A stretch of 64,000 nucleotides of DNA from Guyanagaster necrorhizus (GCF_019112545.1 NW_025064881.1:1462591-1526590), one strand, 5' to 3'; positions 24,701 through 37,285 are shown, counted from the stretch's first letter. Notes: a model not told the origin generated them from the letters alone. Made by a program: numbers and translations.

Positions 24701-27413
24701 ACAGGCCAAGACGATATTCGTCAAGAGAACACTAATCGCTCGAAGAAGTTGGCTCGCTCCAGCTTTGTCTGTCCTTGTGGCTATCGCAGCGTCAGCTATT
24801 CCCTTAGTGTTCATACGTGGTTTACAACCTTCCTGCGTGAAATCGTTCTCTACATCGACTAATATACCACTGTATCTTCCGATATCTCCTATGGCTACAT
24901 CTGCGATTAGTCTCGGTGCTCAGGTTCTAAACACACCTCCCGGCCTTATCTTCAGCCTGGGTAATAGCACGTCTAGTCTATCTGTGGAGGATATCCTCGA
25001 CAATGATACGTTCGTTGACACAATCCGTCAAAATTACCGCGCTTTAGCCTTGGGCGGTGTGTCTATGAATTTGAGTACGGGATCATCACTGCTTGCCTGG
25101 GAAGCAACAGCTCCAGGCCTCACTGGCGCTGCTATGCTTAACCTTGTGAGCAACATCCTGTTCAACAATGCACTGAACTCCTCCGGTCAAAACGCCAGCT
25201 TCCCGACGGTTATACAAGCGAACTACGAGAGTTTCCCTCCGGTTGAAGCTGGGACGCTTTTTGCTCTTAAGTGGGTCGCGTTCTTTGGTGCTGCTATGGT
25301 GCGCGCTGTTTCGTTTACTTCCCTTCTGATGTTGACTTTCTGGATCGAGTCTGTGTATCCAGCTTTCTATGCTCTATATGTATCAAGAGAACGTCGTTCT
25401 GCCGTTCAGGCGATGCAATTTTCTAATGGACTATCAGACCCTATGGGTCTTTGGCTAGGCCATATTCTCTTCGATGCCATTCTCGCCTTCATTTCTTCTA
25501 CAATTATCATTATTATCTTTGCAGCTGCTTCGGACCAGTTTCATGGGTTGGGATTATTTGTAAGTTCCACTAGTATGAACTGTTGCAGGATCCTGATATT
25601 TTGTCAGTGGCTTGTCATGGTGCTGTATGGCATTGCGGCAACCTTGTTCGCATACTGCACATCTTTGGCGGTATCCACACCACTCGCGGCGTTCGCTGCT
25701 GTGGCTGCTTATGAAATTGTCATGCTTGTGGTGCGTACCTGACCATATTTTAGCGCGTCCATCGTTAATCTGTTATTATCAGCTGTATTTGGCGGGTTAT
25801 CTGCTGACTCTCACATACGCTAAAACGTCTGAGGCCAATAATATCATCACTATTATCCACTTTACGCTCTCCCTGTTGTCACCGATTGCCAGTGTGGTGG
25901 GTTTTCAGCCTTTTCCCCCTGTTGTCAATACAAACGTTGCCTCAATGTAGACTCGAGCAGCTCTGGTATCTGTCAATCTCTTCTCACTGCTTTGTACAAA
26001 CAGTGAGACCGTGTCTGCATCACATATGGCGACGATCATGCGATATGGGGGACCTATCGTCTACCTGATTGTATATATCTTTGTTCTTTTCGGCATTCTG
26101 ATATGGGTGGATTCCGGCTCATCGCTGCCTCCAGTCTGGTCTCGAAAAGTGTTTCAAAGAAAACCAGACACCCACTTGAGACGACAGCTAGACGTTGTTG
26201 CTGAAGCGGATCATGCTTCGTCTTCCAACGACCTTCTCCGTGTTCTTGGGGTTACTAAAACATTCGGTGATAGCAAAGTTGTCGATGATGTCACTCTGAG
26301 TGCTTCCCTCGACACGGTTTTTGCGCTTCTAGGACCGAACGGCGCTGGTAAAACAACAGCTTTCAACGTCATCCGTAAGTCTATCCACGAATATATGCGT
26401 TGATTTGAACTGATTATTCCCCGAAGGCGGGGATGTGACACCTGACAGAGGCGATGTTTACATCGCCGGAGAATCAGTTGTTCATCATCCAAGAAGAGCG
26501 CGGTTTGCTTTGGGAGTTTGCCCTCAGTTCACCGCTATAGACTCTCATCTCACTGTGAGGGAACATCTGGAAATATATGGAAGACTGAAAGGCTTAGAAA
26601 GGGGACTGGAACTTCGGAACAATGTCAATTCGTTGCTTAAGGCGACTTCCCTTGCCACCTACGCAGATCGATTAGCGAGTAAACTTTCCGGAGGAAACCA
26701 AAGGAAACTCTCACTTGCAATTGCTTTGATTGGTCCGTGTTCTGCCGACTAGAAAGCCACTTGTCATGACATTCATCTAGGTAATCCCGCCGTTGTTCTC
26801 ATTGACGAGTTTTCAACTGGCGTTGACGCAAAGATGAAACGAGATATGTGGAAGACCCTCAGGAATGTCGTGGTAGGCAAAGCAGTCATGATCACTACGC
26901 GTAAGTAACATCTTGGTCTCACGATATCATTGACGTACCTCTTGGTTCGTTCTGTGTTAGATTCGATGGAAGAAGCATCTGCTTTGGCAAATAAGGTTGG
27001 CATACTGGCCAAACGCCTTCTCGGTGAGACTCCCTCCTTGCGTTACCTCCATTCCTACTAACGCCACCTTAGCTGTCGGCACTACGGAATCCCTATCAGC
27101 GCGCTATCCCGCATACGAAGTCCACTTCACCTGTCGGACACACGAAGAGACCACTAAAGCTCAGATTCTAATGGCGCATATACCCGAAACACGTATGGCC
27201 GATGATGTCGCCACACGATTCGAAGTTCCTATAAGTGACGGTTTCTCACTTGCCCAACTATTCCAGGTCTTATCAAGGCACGGAGACTTCTCTGAATATA
27301 CGGTGGAAAGGGCTACTCTGGAGAGCGTATTTCTGAAAGTTATTCGGGAGAATAACGTGTCTGAAGAGGATCATATTCGACAGCGTAGATGGTGGTCACG
27401 GTGGTTCCCGTGA
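21702..27413 (+). CDS. ABCA-type full ABC transporter
   Basis: This is a full-size transporter with the order TM1-NBD1-TM2-NBD2, best matching the ABCA (lipid-export) subfamily. The start [17 protein letters not shown] at 21702 is typical of that group. NBD1 (23400-24200) has Walker A GSNGAGKST, formed across an intron near 23550-23600, signature [12 protein letters not shown], and Walker B VLLVDECTSGVD, formed across two introns. TM2 carries a large loop after [19 protein letters not shown] and several helices between 25260 and 26120. NBD2 (26220-27050) has [33 protein letters not shown] and the H-loop MITTHSMEEA. Both ATP sites look intact. The stop follows RRWWSRWFP at 27413. About 15 exons are implied; I did not fix all boundaries in the first membrane domain. 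The substrate is unknown. Confidence 0.9.
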
Positions 27414-27543
27414 TTGTTTTACAATAGCAAGCAATAATATTAACAATCCTGGCGTATATCTATGCGATGGTATGTGCATGCCCTATAGATGTCCCCAATA
27501 CTTACATGTGGAATGTCCCAACAACATATATAATTTACCATCT
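27414..27543. other. Convergent 3' spacer ABC transporter / glycosyltransferase
   Basis: Only 130 bp separate the two convergent stop codons, so the transcripts' 3' UTRs probably overlap. No other feature is seen. Confidence 0.35.
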
Positions 27544-29905
27544 CTACCACCGAAGCCACTCTCCGTACATGTTCGGCCGCTCGCCCCGAATGTACGACTC
27601 GAAAGTCCTTTTAATGACTGTCGCCCAGTCCAAATCCCGTTTGTCCTCCTCCACTCTGTCCTGCCACGGATCCTCATTCACTGTTGATGTGAACGTCAGT
27701 GATTCACTGTTTAGAGCTCGTCGGGCCCGGTCTTCGACCGCCTTGAATCGCGGCCCGAGGTCAGGCCAGTTTCGTGAAGGATCAAAGGGTCGCCACCTTG
27801 TCAACGAAATGAAATTAAACCCTGAGACGGAGGTAGACATGCTTACCATTGATTATGGTAGTGGTACGAGTACGCGCCCGAAAAGAAACCCTCGAAGCCC
27901 AGTGCCTGGGGTGCAGCACTACTCACCGTAGGAGTCTCAAAAAAGTCGGAAAACCTGCGGATAAGCTCAGCTCAGCGACGACTATGTACGGAACCTTTAA
28001 TGGATCCAACGCACTCTGTGAAATAGGGCTGTGGTGGCCTATTCCGCTGAAACTCTTCAGTATTCAGCCACGCCGAGTCAAAGAGCGCGTCCGGTAAGCG
28101 CAGCAAAAGACCATTCATCGCCGCCTCGTTCATGTACTTCGTAATCGTCATTGGATGAAAATCCAGCCCGTTACTGAGCGCCATACGGAAGAGAAATGTT
28201 CCTAGCGCTGACCCTTTGCTCATGTGAAGCACCGCAGTGTTGTAGTTCGGTAACCGCGACCAGCGGTAAGCAAACGCGCCCTTCCACCCAAACAGCTCTT
28301 CCCAGTCGCGAAGGAGGATCGTGTCCGCGTCCAGATATACCCCGCCGAAACGATGGCAGAGGATAAACCGTGCCATGTCAGAGAGGATAACAGATAGGCG
28401 GTCGTATTCAGACGACGATTTTGATCCAAGCCGGTTGATCATCGGGTCACCCGCCACTTTCTTTGTGACCGACGCAGTTCCATTCCCCGATATCTGAGGC
28501 TCTTCCTGTGGAACGTGCACCACATGAGCACCTGACTTGAAGAGCGTTTCCATCGAACGCCATTCGTCCTTTAGCTCCGGGACCCCATCCAGTTGCTCCG
28601 TGGTATTCCACAATTTAAACTGAATGACATCCTTAAAACGCGGATGCAGGAACGGAGAGGCCCATGGGTTGGACTTGAGTTCTTCGAACATGTCATGGAG
28701 TGCAGACGGGTTGGGGACGGCCGCGGCTGGACCTGGATTAACCCAAAGCCAAAACTGTGCGCGACAAGCTGAAGTGTCAGGGTAATTCTTGACGTAAAGA
28801 CCCGTATTCTGGGTGAAAAGGAAGGAGAGGAGGACCATATAGGGCTTGTCCGTGATTGGACCAGCCCAGAACATGTGGAATATGCGAGGATTTTGGGGAT
28901 CGCAAGGGGACTCGAGAGTGGAGTATGGGCGGTATTGAGCGGGTGGTGGCAGGATCAAGGTTTCCCATTCCCTGGAAGCGGTCGTACCGTCATCAAATGT
29001 GGTTGTCGTGGCATCTCGCGAGGGAACAATAGGAGATATCTCTCCTTCTTCTAGAAAAATGTATTTCCAGTCATTCATTGTCCCGCGACGTACACGTTTG
29101 CCATTGTCCAGGCCGGCTCCTACGCGAAGAACCTCTAGGCAATCGCGGACATACTGGTCCAGTCATTTTTACGGATTTCAAAGAAAAGCAGGACAACTCA
29201 CTTTTTTCTTATCGAAATCACAGTGGTCCATAATTACGTCCAAGTCGGCTATGCTCCCTGGTACAGGTCTGGGCGGGTACGCGATATCTGGCGGTCGACT
29301 CTGTATGTCAAGGTAAACACGCCTGGGACCAATACCGTTCGTCGTCGGAGAGTACGGGACTAGCGAGCCCGGACTTTTTGGTGAAGGAGGAAGAGCGGGA
29401 TTGAGAGGTGGTTCTAGGAATCGCAGACTGTCCGGTACTAGGTCAAAATCTGTAAGAACTTGCGAAAAAAGAAAAAAATCAACCACGCACGTTTCCGTCG
29501 ACTAGGATAATGACCACTCTGTATCTCCCATTCCCATATTCTCTGCAAATCCTCCGGCCTGTAAACGACACTATTCCGCTTGGTCGACTCTGTGGGCCAC
29601 GATGGTGGTGTCCAAGGCTTGTAGTCATCTTTGGGCCGTGGATGAAAAATGGTGTATATCACCATCACCAACACCGCAAACAGAACAAATGCACCACGTC
29701 TACGCCCCAGTCGGGGATTAGGTATCCATACCGGTATTGCACGTCGAGGTACTCCAGGAATGGGTATCGAAACTCGGACGAACCACGGGCTCGGTAGTCG
29801 GTGCCCTCCAAGACGAAGTTTTTCCTCGACGGCAGAGGTATAGGCAGGCAGCCCGATAGAGAGACGGGTTTTCTGCTGGCCGTAATACCTATGCGGGAAG
29901 GCCAT
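27544..29905 (-). CDS. Type II membrane glycosyltransferase, GT32-like (DXD sugar-binding)
   Basis: The protein is probably a Golgi glycosyltransferase. The start at 29905 (MAFPHRYYGQQKTRLS) puts a single membrane segment, GAFVLFAVLVMVIYTIF, about 65 residues in, after basic residues, which fits type II topology. The catalytic part contains PRIFHMFWAG, LSDMARFILCHRFGGVYLDA and the metal/nucleotide-sugar motif D-A-D in YLDADTILLRDW, as in the DXD family (Gly_transf_sug). The C-terminal exons are joined over a 50-bp or so intron after PQPYFTE, giving EFSDFFETPTVSSAAPQALG and GAYSYHYHNQWWRPFDP, and end at 27544. The acceptor sugar and linkage cannot be inferred. An in-frame start further upstream near 30031 exists but adds no conserved sequence. 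Confidence 0.85.
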
Positions 29906-30085
29906 GGGCGTGGGCAATGAGAGGAAATGGTAAAGAAGAGAAAAGGCCGAAGTGTATGTAATTACTGAATGATGGCATTGTAAAGCGGGGAAACTGCGCG
30001 TGGCTCTGCTGATCGCGACAGAGAATCTCAAGGTGCCACGTATTCCTGATGTTATTAAATAAAAAACAAGATTTCGTTTCTCTTT

Positions 30086-31770
30086 CTACGCTATTCGTGG
30101 TCGAATAACTACGTTTAAATCTCCTCTAGGGGGCATTACACCGACTCCCATTCGTTCCATGCAAAGTTCGACATTAGGCTGCGGTCCCCTCTCGCTGTCC
30201 AGTTCTATTTTCGTATGCGTCAGTAGCAGCGTTAACAGTATCTTAAGCTCCGTCAATGCAAAGTGCCTAGCCAGTCGTCAGTAAATAATCCATAAAATTG
30301 GGCAGAAAGACACGGACCTGCCTTCGCAGATAGAAATACCACCTCCGAAAGGCATCGAATGATCCCTGATCTCCTTGCTGTCTTTAAACAGCCTTTGGCC
30401 TGCGTCAATTTTCAGATAACGATCAGGCATGAATCTGTGTGCATTTTCGTGGACTTCTTCGTCCATATGCACCGCCCTCGTCACACATATCACCCGCGAA
30501 TCCTCCTTGAGCTCATACCCAGCAAAAACCGTATCTTTCGTGACTCTCCGAATGGAGAATGTGGACGTGGTCATCCGCAATGTCTCCTTGATTGTGGAGA
30601 TGAGCAAAGGCATAGATGCGGATATTATCCAGTCATTGTTCTGTGGATGTTGTGGACAGGCCTTGTCAATTTCGTCAATAAGAAGTGCTAGACCGAATCC
30701 GTCTGGATGTTGTTGCAGCGAAAGCACAATCACCCAAAACGCCACTACGATTGCGTTGGCTTCTAGTGCCCATAATTCTGAACCCAAGGCGCTTGCAACA
30801 TCTTTCCTGCTCTGCACTTCACGCTCAGAACTACCAATACGAGCACATACTAAAACACTTACCCAGCCAGCACCTTCAGCGTGCGTCGAGATCCAACTAA
30901 TCAACTCAAAGGCGTCTTCATGTGGTCTCTGTGCCAAGTATCTGGCTATAGCATCCACAACGCCTTCCCAAGCCTTTCTCGCATCCTTTACCAATAAATA
31001 CGGCATCTCACCCGCGATAAGATGAAATTTATTGTCAAACGTGCGAAAAGCTGGGTAAGTCTCCTTCGCCGGGAACTCTGTTCCAAAGAACGCATACGCC
31101 GCCGCATCATACGATGCTGATAGGATGAATTCGCTCAGGAGCGCCTTCCCCTTGGCGGTCCTCGTCCTGAGGGACTCAATAATAGACTTTTCTGCGAGTT
31201 CGGCATAACGGGAGAGAAGAACAGGGATAGCGGTTTGTGAGAGAAGCCTATGGTGCATAGGAAAGTATTCCTGTTGCATGAATCCGTTATAGACTGCTTC
31301 GTGAGACATATTGAACACCGTAACGGACATTTCTTTGCGAATGGGGGCGAATTCAAATGTCTATTTACTACATAAGCCAGAATATAGAATGGGGATCCCA
31401 ACGTACCTTTGAATCACGATAGACAGCACTGATGAGCTGTATCAATGTCAGTGAATTTTCGTTAAGGGGTTGCAGATGGGTACCAATGTATACGCACAGT
31501 AGGTGAAGTGATATAAGTCATCGTCTTTCCAACAGCCACCACCCGGAACATAGGTCCAAAGCGTACGGTACAGTTCGCAAAGAAAACGTCAGGGCTCTTG
31601 CCCATACTGATAGCAGAGCCCAACCATGGTATTAGATACGGGACAGTGGGGGCCTGTAACGGCCGAGACCATTGCGACCTTCGGTACAGCACAAGAAAGA
31701 TAAGAACGACTATCACTGAGAGCAATACAAGTTTTTCCTGCCAGCTATCTTGGAGCATTTGGTAGATCAT
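30086..31770 (-). CDS. Cytochrome P450 monooxygenase
   Basis: This is a membrane-anchored P450. The start at 31770 (MIYQMLQDSWQEK) is followed by the anchor LVLLSVIVVLIFLVLYRR and a proline-rich hinge (PLQAPTVPYLIPWLG). The K-helix motif is KETLR, the PERF-like region FMPDRYL, and the haem-binding loop is PFGGGISICEGR with the thiolate Cys. The exon after the haem loop resumes RHFALTELKILLTLLLTHT and ends at 30086. The general pattern resembles the CYP7/CYP8-like group found in fungi; I cannot assign a family or substrate. Motifs are intact and no stop was seen, so I take it as functional. It lies 180 bp downstream of the glycosyltransferase start on the same strand. Confidence 0.9.
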
Positions 31771-32397
31771 GGAATCTAAGTGGTAAAGACGATTGCAAAT
31801 TTGGAAACATGAAATGTCAGCAGCCTTATTTGAATGTTCATGTTTGGTCTGTTTCAAGTTGGTCGCCTACCTATAATGTGATAATCACACTGCAAACATC
31901 CATCATGCCACCATGGAACTCGTGAAGCCACCATTTTCTGCAGGAAAGGGAAGGAGAACGAGATGTTCTTACGCAAGCTAAGATGTAGTACGCCCGGCTC
32001 CTCGGCCCGGATCTCCGCTCTGAAAATTGACATTCTGCGGAATACTATGCTATGTTTTACGCTTGCGAGAGTTGTATGTCAGGATCAGGTAAGAACAATG
32101 GATAAGCATGCTGGATTGTACAGAACGTCGCGACTGTCGAAGGAAAAGGAGAAGCAACAAATGCGTCGGTAGATAGACGAAAGATGCAAGCGCGAGAAAA
32201 TCAGGCCACCCAAGCGATCTTTACACCTCCGAGTCGAACCTGTTGACTGTACACTATACCTTACATAAAATTTACGGTTGAAAGTATTCATCCTTCTGCC
32301 TTTGTCAAGAATTTTACAACAGCAAGCGTGGTTTAAATGAAACGCCGAAGGGCGAGGAAGTTCAAATTTCGCAATAATTCATTGCAGGATGCATATT
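31771..32397. other. Intergenic region P450 / GMC pseudogene
   Basis: These 627 bp contain the P450 promoter and the 3' flank of the broken GMC gene. Short ORFs at 31963-32172 and 32085-32291 overlap each other antisense and have no domain. Nothing else is supported. Confidence 0.35.
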
Positions 32398-34681
32398 TCA
32401 AGGAGTATCCAACCACTTCACCTTGATGAGATCCGCTATAATATAGGTTGGAACTTGAGTATGGCCGGCAGGCACAAATGGCTGCAGCGAACTCAGAATC
32501 AGCACCAAAAGCTATCAGGACAAATTCGGACAACCTAGAAAGATAGACGCATCAACCACGTGCAACCCAGATACACCCTTCACGAGAAAATCTGGATCCA
32601 CAACACCATAATCCGTAAACTTCGGAGACATACTGGCCGTCCCAACGGGATGAGCAGCCGTCCCGACGTTTTCGCGCATATATTCCTCCAGAATTTCGTC
32701 CGTTGTCGCATTAACCAAACCACCATAGGCATCCAGGACATAACTCTCCCACGCAGGCGCGGATAGGAATCGTCTGGTGCTCTTTACTGCTTCCATCATA
32801 GCAGAAACATCAAATTCACTTGCGAGATTGGCAGGGTCGATGAGTGGAAGATCCAAAGGATCAGAAGAGTTTAATTTGACCGTTCCACCTAGATAGTGCA
32901 ATCATCGAGTGAGTCGACACGCAAATAGGCGTGACAGGAATTTCACGCACGAGAGGCTGCTGATACAACACAAGTCGCTATGCTCATAAAGTTTCCAGTA
33001 CCTGGAATAGTGGAAACCGGTATACTCCATGCATTCTGCAAGGCTTGAGATGAGCTACATTCAAGTATCGCAGGACAGGAGCTTCATACCTGGACATCAA
33101 GCTCGAGATGGGGAGTGTTCCGTCCAGCTGCCGGATCGTTGACCCTTTCAACGATTGGCGAATCATCGGGAAGACGAGACCAGGCTATGTGACTAAACGG
33201 CGTGTCCACCAGTGGTCCCATCTTGGTTTCGTTCCATTGCAGGACAAGGTCATGTTGGTGTGTCAGGTTACGGAAGATGTCGTCCCAGGTGTCCGTGTCG
33301 TTGACATACCATTTGTTCTAGAGTATCGGTTGATCAGAAAAGTTCTTGCCGACATCTGGTAAGTCGATAATAACCTGTACGCCTACCTCCGAAAGCTCCA
33401 CTGCATCGCCAATACCAGAATTGAGCAATATATGCAGTGTCCCTATGGCCCTAGCAGAAAGGATGATTTCTTTTGTTGCTATAACATTAAAGAGCCACGT
33501 CGATCCTACGCATAATTATATCGGTTCGGTGCTGGTGAGTACGTGGAAAGTAAGAGATGCACCCTCTGACGAGGCCGAAAATTCTACAATGTCGAAGCTG
33601 GGCTCTGACTTGTCACTCTGGATGACTCTGGTCACTTGAGCACCAAGTAATACATGAAGACTTGCCCTGGTGATGAAATTTGGACCCAAGTAGGACACAA
33701 CAGCGCTATTTCTTTTGCCGTCATTGATCGTGGCTTGCATATATCCTTGTGGGGTGATGTGAGGAGCAGAATTGTACTGAAGAATATTAACACACCTAGA
33801 CTATTAGGTATTCCAGAATTGACAAAGGGGAAACTCATCGGAGAGCTCGGATGTCACTCGTAGGACCCGTTCATCAGTCGGTTGAGGGTAACCTTGAAGG
33901 CTGACTGCGTTCATGCCATCTAAACTATGTATAGCTGGGTCATATTGTCCAATAGTGTTGTGACCATCTGCAGGCGGTACCCATTTTTCATTCTGCAAAA
34001 GAAAATACCAAAACCAATGAATATAAACTTAAGCCTTTTGGCACAGTGTTTTAGAATACTGACCTTGAAGAAATAAGTCTTGAGATTCTCCCAAGACCAG
34101 CCTGGACCCCCGGTGAAATTCACATAACAGTTGTAATCCTCCGGAGGGCAGCGGATATAAATCACGGCATCTATAAACCGGTGAATATTAAATCCAAAGC
34201 ATCTCCCATAACATACTGATGGACGTGCTTCCCCAAGCACATGACCTCTCGGAAATGTGGTAGTTCTGTTGTTGAGTCAGGGTTGCACGGTAGTCCGAGT
34301 AATTCCAACTGTATGGGTCATTCTCCAATAATCCCACTAGATATGGTATTTCAATCTACAGCAGGTCGCGGTCGCTGAGAGAAGGAATGTCAATAATACG
34401 TGAATAGGATGGATACTATTTCTTGACACTCACGATGGACCGGCTTTAAGAACAAGAACTGAAAAATCTTCCTCGGTCAAACGATTAGCTACAACGGCGC
34501 CCCTGCACCACCTTGAAGTACATGAAATCAGGTCGCCTGAGTTAAAGGTAGCAAACGTACCACCGATAATCACGAAATCAAACTTAGTACCAGGGAGATC
34601 GGCTATGCTCTCATAAATCGCGCCGTAGCAAGACAAAGTACACAGAAAAAGACTGGACAGCAGCGGTAAATGAAGAAGCAT
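32398..34681 (-). pseudogene. GMC oxidoreductase (aryl-alcohol oxidase type), disrupted
   Basis: The gene is an extracellular FAD oxidase of the glucose-methanol-choline family, a group used in lignocellulose attack as peroxide source. It keeps a signal peptide (MLLHLPLLSSLFLCTLS), the FAD motif start FDFVIIGG, RVIQSDKSEPSFDIVEF, a C-terminal NVGTAAHPVGTASMS with the likely catalytic His, and FVPAGHTQVPTYIIADLIK at the end. Three clear lesions break it. One base is missing in a run of four C at 34232-34235, within the LGGS-type FAD motif. One extra base lies in a run of four G at 33827-33830 (DEFPFVNSG). A TAG stop sits at 33318-33320 between SDQPIL and NKWYVNDTD. The last splice junction near 32530 is also one base out of phase. 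The rest is well preserved, so decay is recent, or some indels are assembly errors. Confidence 0.85.
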
Positions 34682-35301
34682 CGTTGCAGCTCTTGAAGTG
34701 GCATTGACGGGCCTTAAATAACGTCTGAGTTTCGACATCAAAGATCATCTGGATAAAGACTCAGAGCCAAGGCCGTCATCGCGCGTCACGCGTCATCCTC
34801 AGAAGAGAACTGTGGGGTCTCGTTGGATGGAAGATTAAATGGATTTACCCGTATTGATTATGAATGTCCTTTCAGCGGCCGGGGACGAGTCCTAAAAATC
34901 GAGGGCACAGAGACGGCTTTGTCGTCGCGGCATTAAAACACAAGACGTAATTACCTAGGCAGGCAGCCCGCTGCGTCACTGGAATGAATAATTAATATTC
35001 ACTATGTACCTGCGTCCCAGGGACATGACAGTGTGAAGGAATGGGATACACGGAGGTGGCTGTAGTGAAATAAAAGTCTTTAGCTACGGAATGCACAGGT
35101 CGTTCACACCACACGGGTAGTTACTTCGTACGGCTATAAGTCAAATTTGACAAGAGATGGAGAAACACAGTGAGGTAACATAGAAAAACGAAGGATACGA
35201 AATGGAGGCGGGATATCAGTGTAGTAGTGATCATCATGCAGAGAAGGCATGAAAATCAGAATGATTGGGAAGAATATTCGCACTCACGTCCAAACATTCA
35301 G
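34682..35301. other. Intergenic region GMC pseudogene / finger gene 1
   Basis: These 620 bp hold the GMC upstream region and the 3' flank of the next minus-strand gene. No ORF, repeat or RNA gene is supported. Confidence 0.35.
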
Positions 35302-35985
35302 TCAATCTGGAGAAATGGAAGAACGTGTAGAGACCTTTGTAACAAGGTCCATCTTAGCAATAAAGTTCTTCCATTTCCTCAAGGCCTTACGATCTCTGTT
35401 CGCATGGCACTTGGTCCCTGTCTCAATATGCTGCGCCAAACCACTCAATATCGCAAAGTGCGAGTCGCACCCAGCCACGGGACACTTGAGTAACTTCGGC
35501 TGGTGTGCGGGACTCGCCAAATGCTGGTTGAGAGCGACGGTGTTCTTGAAGGAACGGCCACACGTGGTGCAGCAAGTACCAGTGTCGCTATACGGTGCAG
35601 GACTTGCCTCAAAGTCAACATCGGGATCGACAAAGACCTTGCGTCTATCCAGACGCCTGACTTGTTCAAGCACCCACTTCCAGGTGATGGCTCCACAACC
35701 CCCCATGTCGAGGTGTAAGAACACGCCATGCGTCGAGGTGAATTGTCGGTTGCACCTCTGGCATTGAGCGCGGTCGTATTCGCGGTGCACGGCAGCCTGC
35801 CTCAGATGCTCCCTCAAGCCTATTGCTGAGAAGAATGCCCTGCCCTTGCACCTGACGTCTGTACACACATAATGCTTCGAGGATTTGTTGTGTTCAAAAA
35901 GACTGTATTTGGATACGAAAGGCATGTCACAAGACCGGCAGAGCCAGCCGCGAGATACGGTCGGGGTAGATTTGGGTTGGTTCAT
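35302..35985 (-). CDS. C2H2/C2HC multi-finger protein 1
   Basis: This single-exon gene encodes 227 aa almost filled with zinc fingers: CRSCDMPFVSKYSLFEHNKS, CQRCNRQFTSTHGVFLHLD ending GGCG, CTTCGRSFKNTVALNQHLAS and CPVAGCDSHFAILSGLAQHI ending in KCH. Classical fingers (L-x2-H...H) alternate with fingers whose last ligand seems to be Cys after the first His. The second gene, at 40206, has the same order and shared phrases (NQHLASP-x-H, LSxLxQHIE), so they are paralogues. No effector domain is visible and the C-terminus is basic. Nuclear location is likely; function is unknown. A decayed third copy lies at 36367. Confidence 0.8.
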   Translation of the reverse strand: MNQPKSTPTVSRGWLCRSCDMPFVSKYSLFEHNKSSKHYVCTDVRCKGRAFFSAIGLREHLRQAAVHREYDRAQCQRCNRQFTSTHGVFLHLDMGGCGAITWKWVLEQVRRLDRRKVFVDPDVDFEASPAPYSDTGTCCTTCGRSFKNTVALNQHLASPAHQPKLLKCPVAGCDSHFAILSGLAQHIETGTKCHANRDRKALRKWKNFIAKMDLVTKVSTRSSISPD

Positions 35986-36366
35986 TGTGAACGTTGGATG
36001 TCGAATCGGATGATATGTGGTCGTTAGGAGAAGTTTTCCGGCAGAGCTGATGCGTCCTTATATACTGGATGATTTCAAACTCCGCCGGAGGTTCGCGAAA
36101 GGTCGTATCATCCTCACTTTTCCAATGGAGGTGGTACCAGGTAGTACACCGTGTTTGTTCGATTCAATATGTGGTTTGATATATGCATTAGAACCTATTA
36201 GAACACGCACGATGATTACATTTATATTGTCAATATGTCATACATCAAATTGACACTTCGGGCCGGTCGATCTGATCTGAGCTATAACCTTTGCCTTGTC
36301 TCCACAATATTACAAACAGGCCTATCCAAGGAGTTCCAACGAGGCAAGGTGTCAACGAAGTAAAGG
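35986..36366. other. Intergenic region between finger gene 1 and its decayed relative
   Basis: These 381 bp lie upstream of both the minus-strand finger gene and the plus-strand remnant, so the two were divergently arranged. An ORF at 36017-36253 has no domain. Nothing else is seen. Confidence 0.3.
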
Positions 36367-36774
36367 ATGGCCCAGGTAGGTTTTAGTGCCTTCCTCCTCA
36401 ATGCCATAATTCTTACTCATACATTTTCTGTAGTGCCGCCACTGCTTCCCGCACTGACCTGCTGCAGTCAGGCTTTCACCACCGACGCGGGCCTGGAGGA
36501 GTATCGTAAACAATCACCTGCTCACCGGGATAGTTTATTAGTCTCAGCGAAGTGTTCATCGTATGAGAAACGACATTCTTCGTGCTACACGGTAGTTCTA
36601 CATCTCGAGAACGGTCAGTATAGTAGCCGGAGTAAAGTTCAGCAAATCGTGGCTGACCATGGTGGCGGAAATATATCCTGTCAGATGTTTGCTAGCACTC
36701 TTCATTTCACTCCGTCTCCGCTCCACAGCCGAAAGTGTAAACGGTCCTTCTTGACGTTTGGCGGGCTCTCCTAG
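36367..36774 (+). pseudogene. Decayed C2H2 finger gene (third family member)
   Basis: The start ATG-GCC-CAG is followed by a plausible intron (GTAGGT...CTGTAG), after which CRHCF appears, like the first finger of the gene at 40206 (MAYCDRCERYF), but a stop follows two codons later. In the next frame the finger core TCCSQAFTTDAGLEEYRKQS with PAHR continues; its first zinc His is Tyr. Further on, VVLHLENGQ matches the LVLHLESGG finger of the paralogue. Frame changes and lost ligands mark it as a relic. The match is weak in places, so the family assignment rests on order and phrases. Confidence 0.5.
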
Positions 36775-37285
36775 CACATCGAGACACGGACTTGTCATGA
36801 TGAGGACAGAATTCATGAATGGGGAAGAATAATCTGTATCTTGGGTGTCGTCGTTTTCGCAGTCGTAAGAAGAAGAAGGACTTTAGGACGAACGGGATAC
36901 AATAGCTGTGATGGACTTGAGAATAAATAATCGGAAAGAGAAAGAACTTCTAATAATATTTGCGGGAATTGATGAATGCATGAGCAATAACTGAACGCCA
37001 TAGAACGATGATCCAGACCTTATAGAGAACCGACGGACACATGAAGATGTAGGTCGTGAACACCGCGCCAGAGAACAGAGTACCGGCGGTGACTGAAGGC
37101 TTGCGGTACCGCAAAGGAAGGATGCGGTGATAGCGACGTCAAAATCAAAATTAAAAAACCACATGGCGCAAAAAAACTGATATCACTGAGTACAGGGCAA
37201 TTAAGTATTGTAATGCAAAAAATATAGCATATATGGATACAGATAGAACTTTAACCGAGGAGACAAATACAATGCTCTTGAATCT
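36775..37285. other. Intergenic region finger relic / syntaxin 3' end
   Basis: These 511 bp contain no supported gene. Minus-strand ORFs at 36813-37001 and 36883-37164 overlap and have no domain. The right part is the syntaxin 3' UTR. Confidence 0.3.

Noticed and set aside
27467..27931. Plus-strand 154-codon ORF after the ABC transporter
   Set aside because: It is antisense to the conserved C-terminal exons of the glycosyltransferase.
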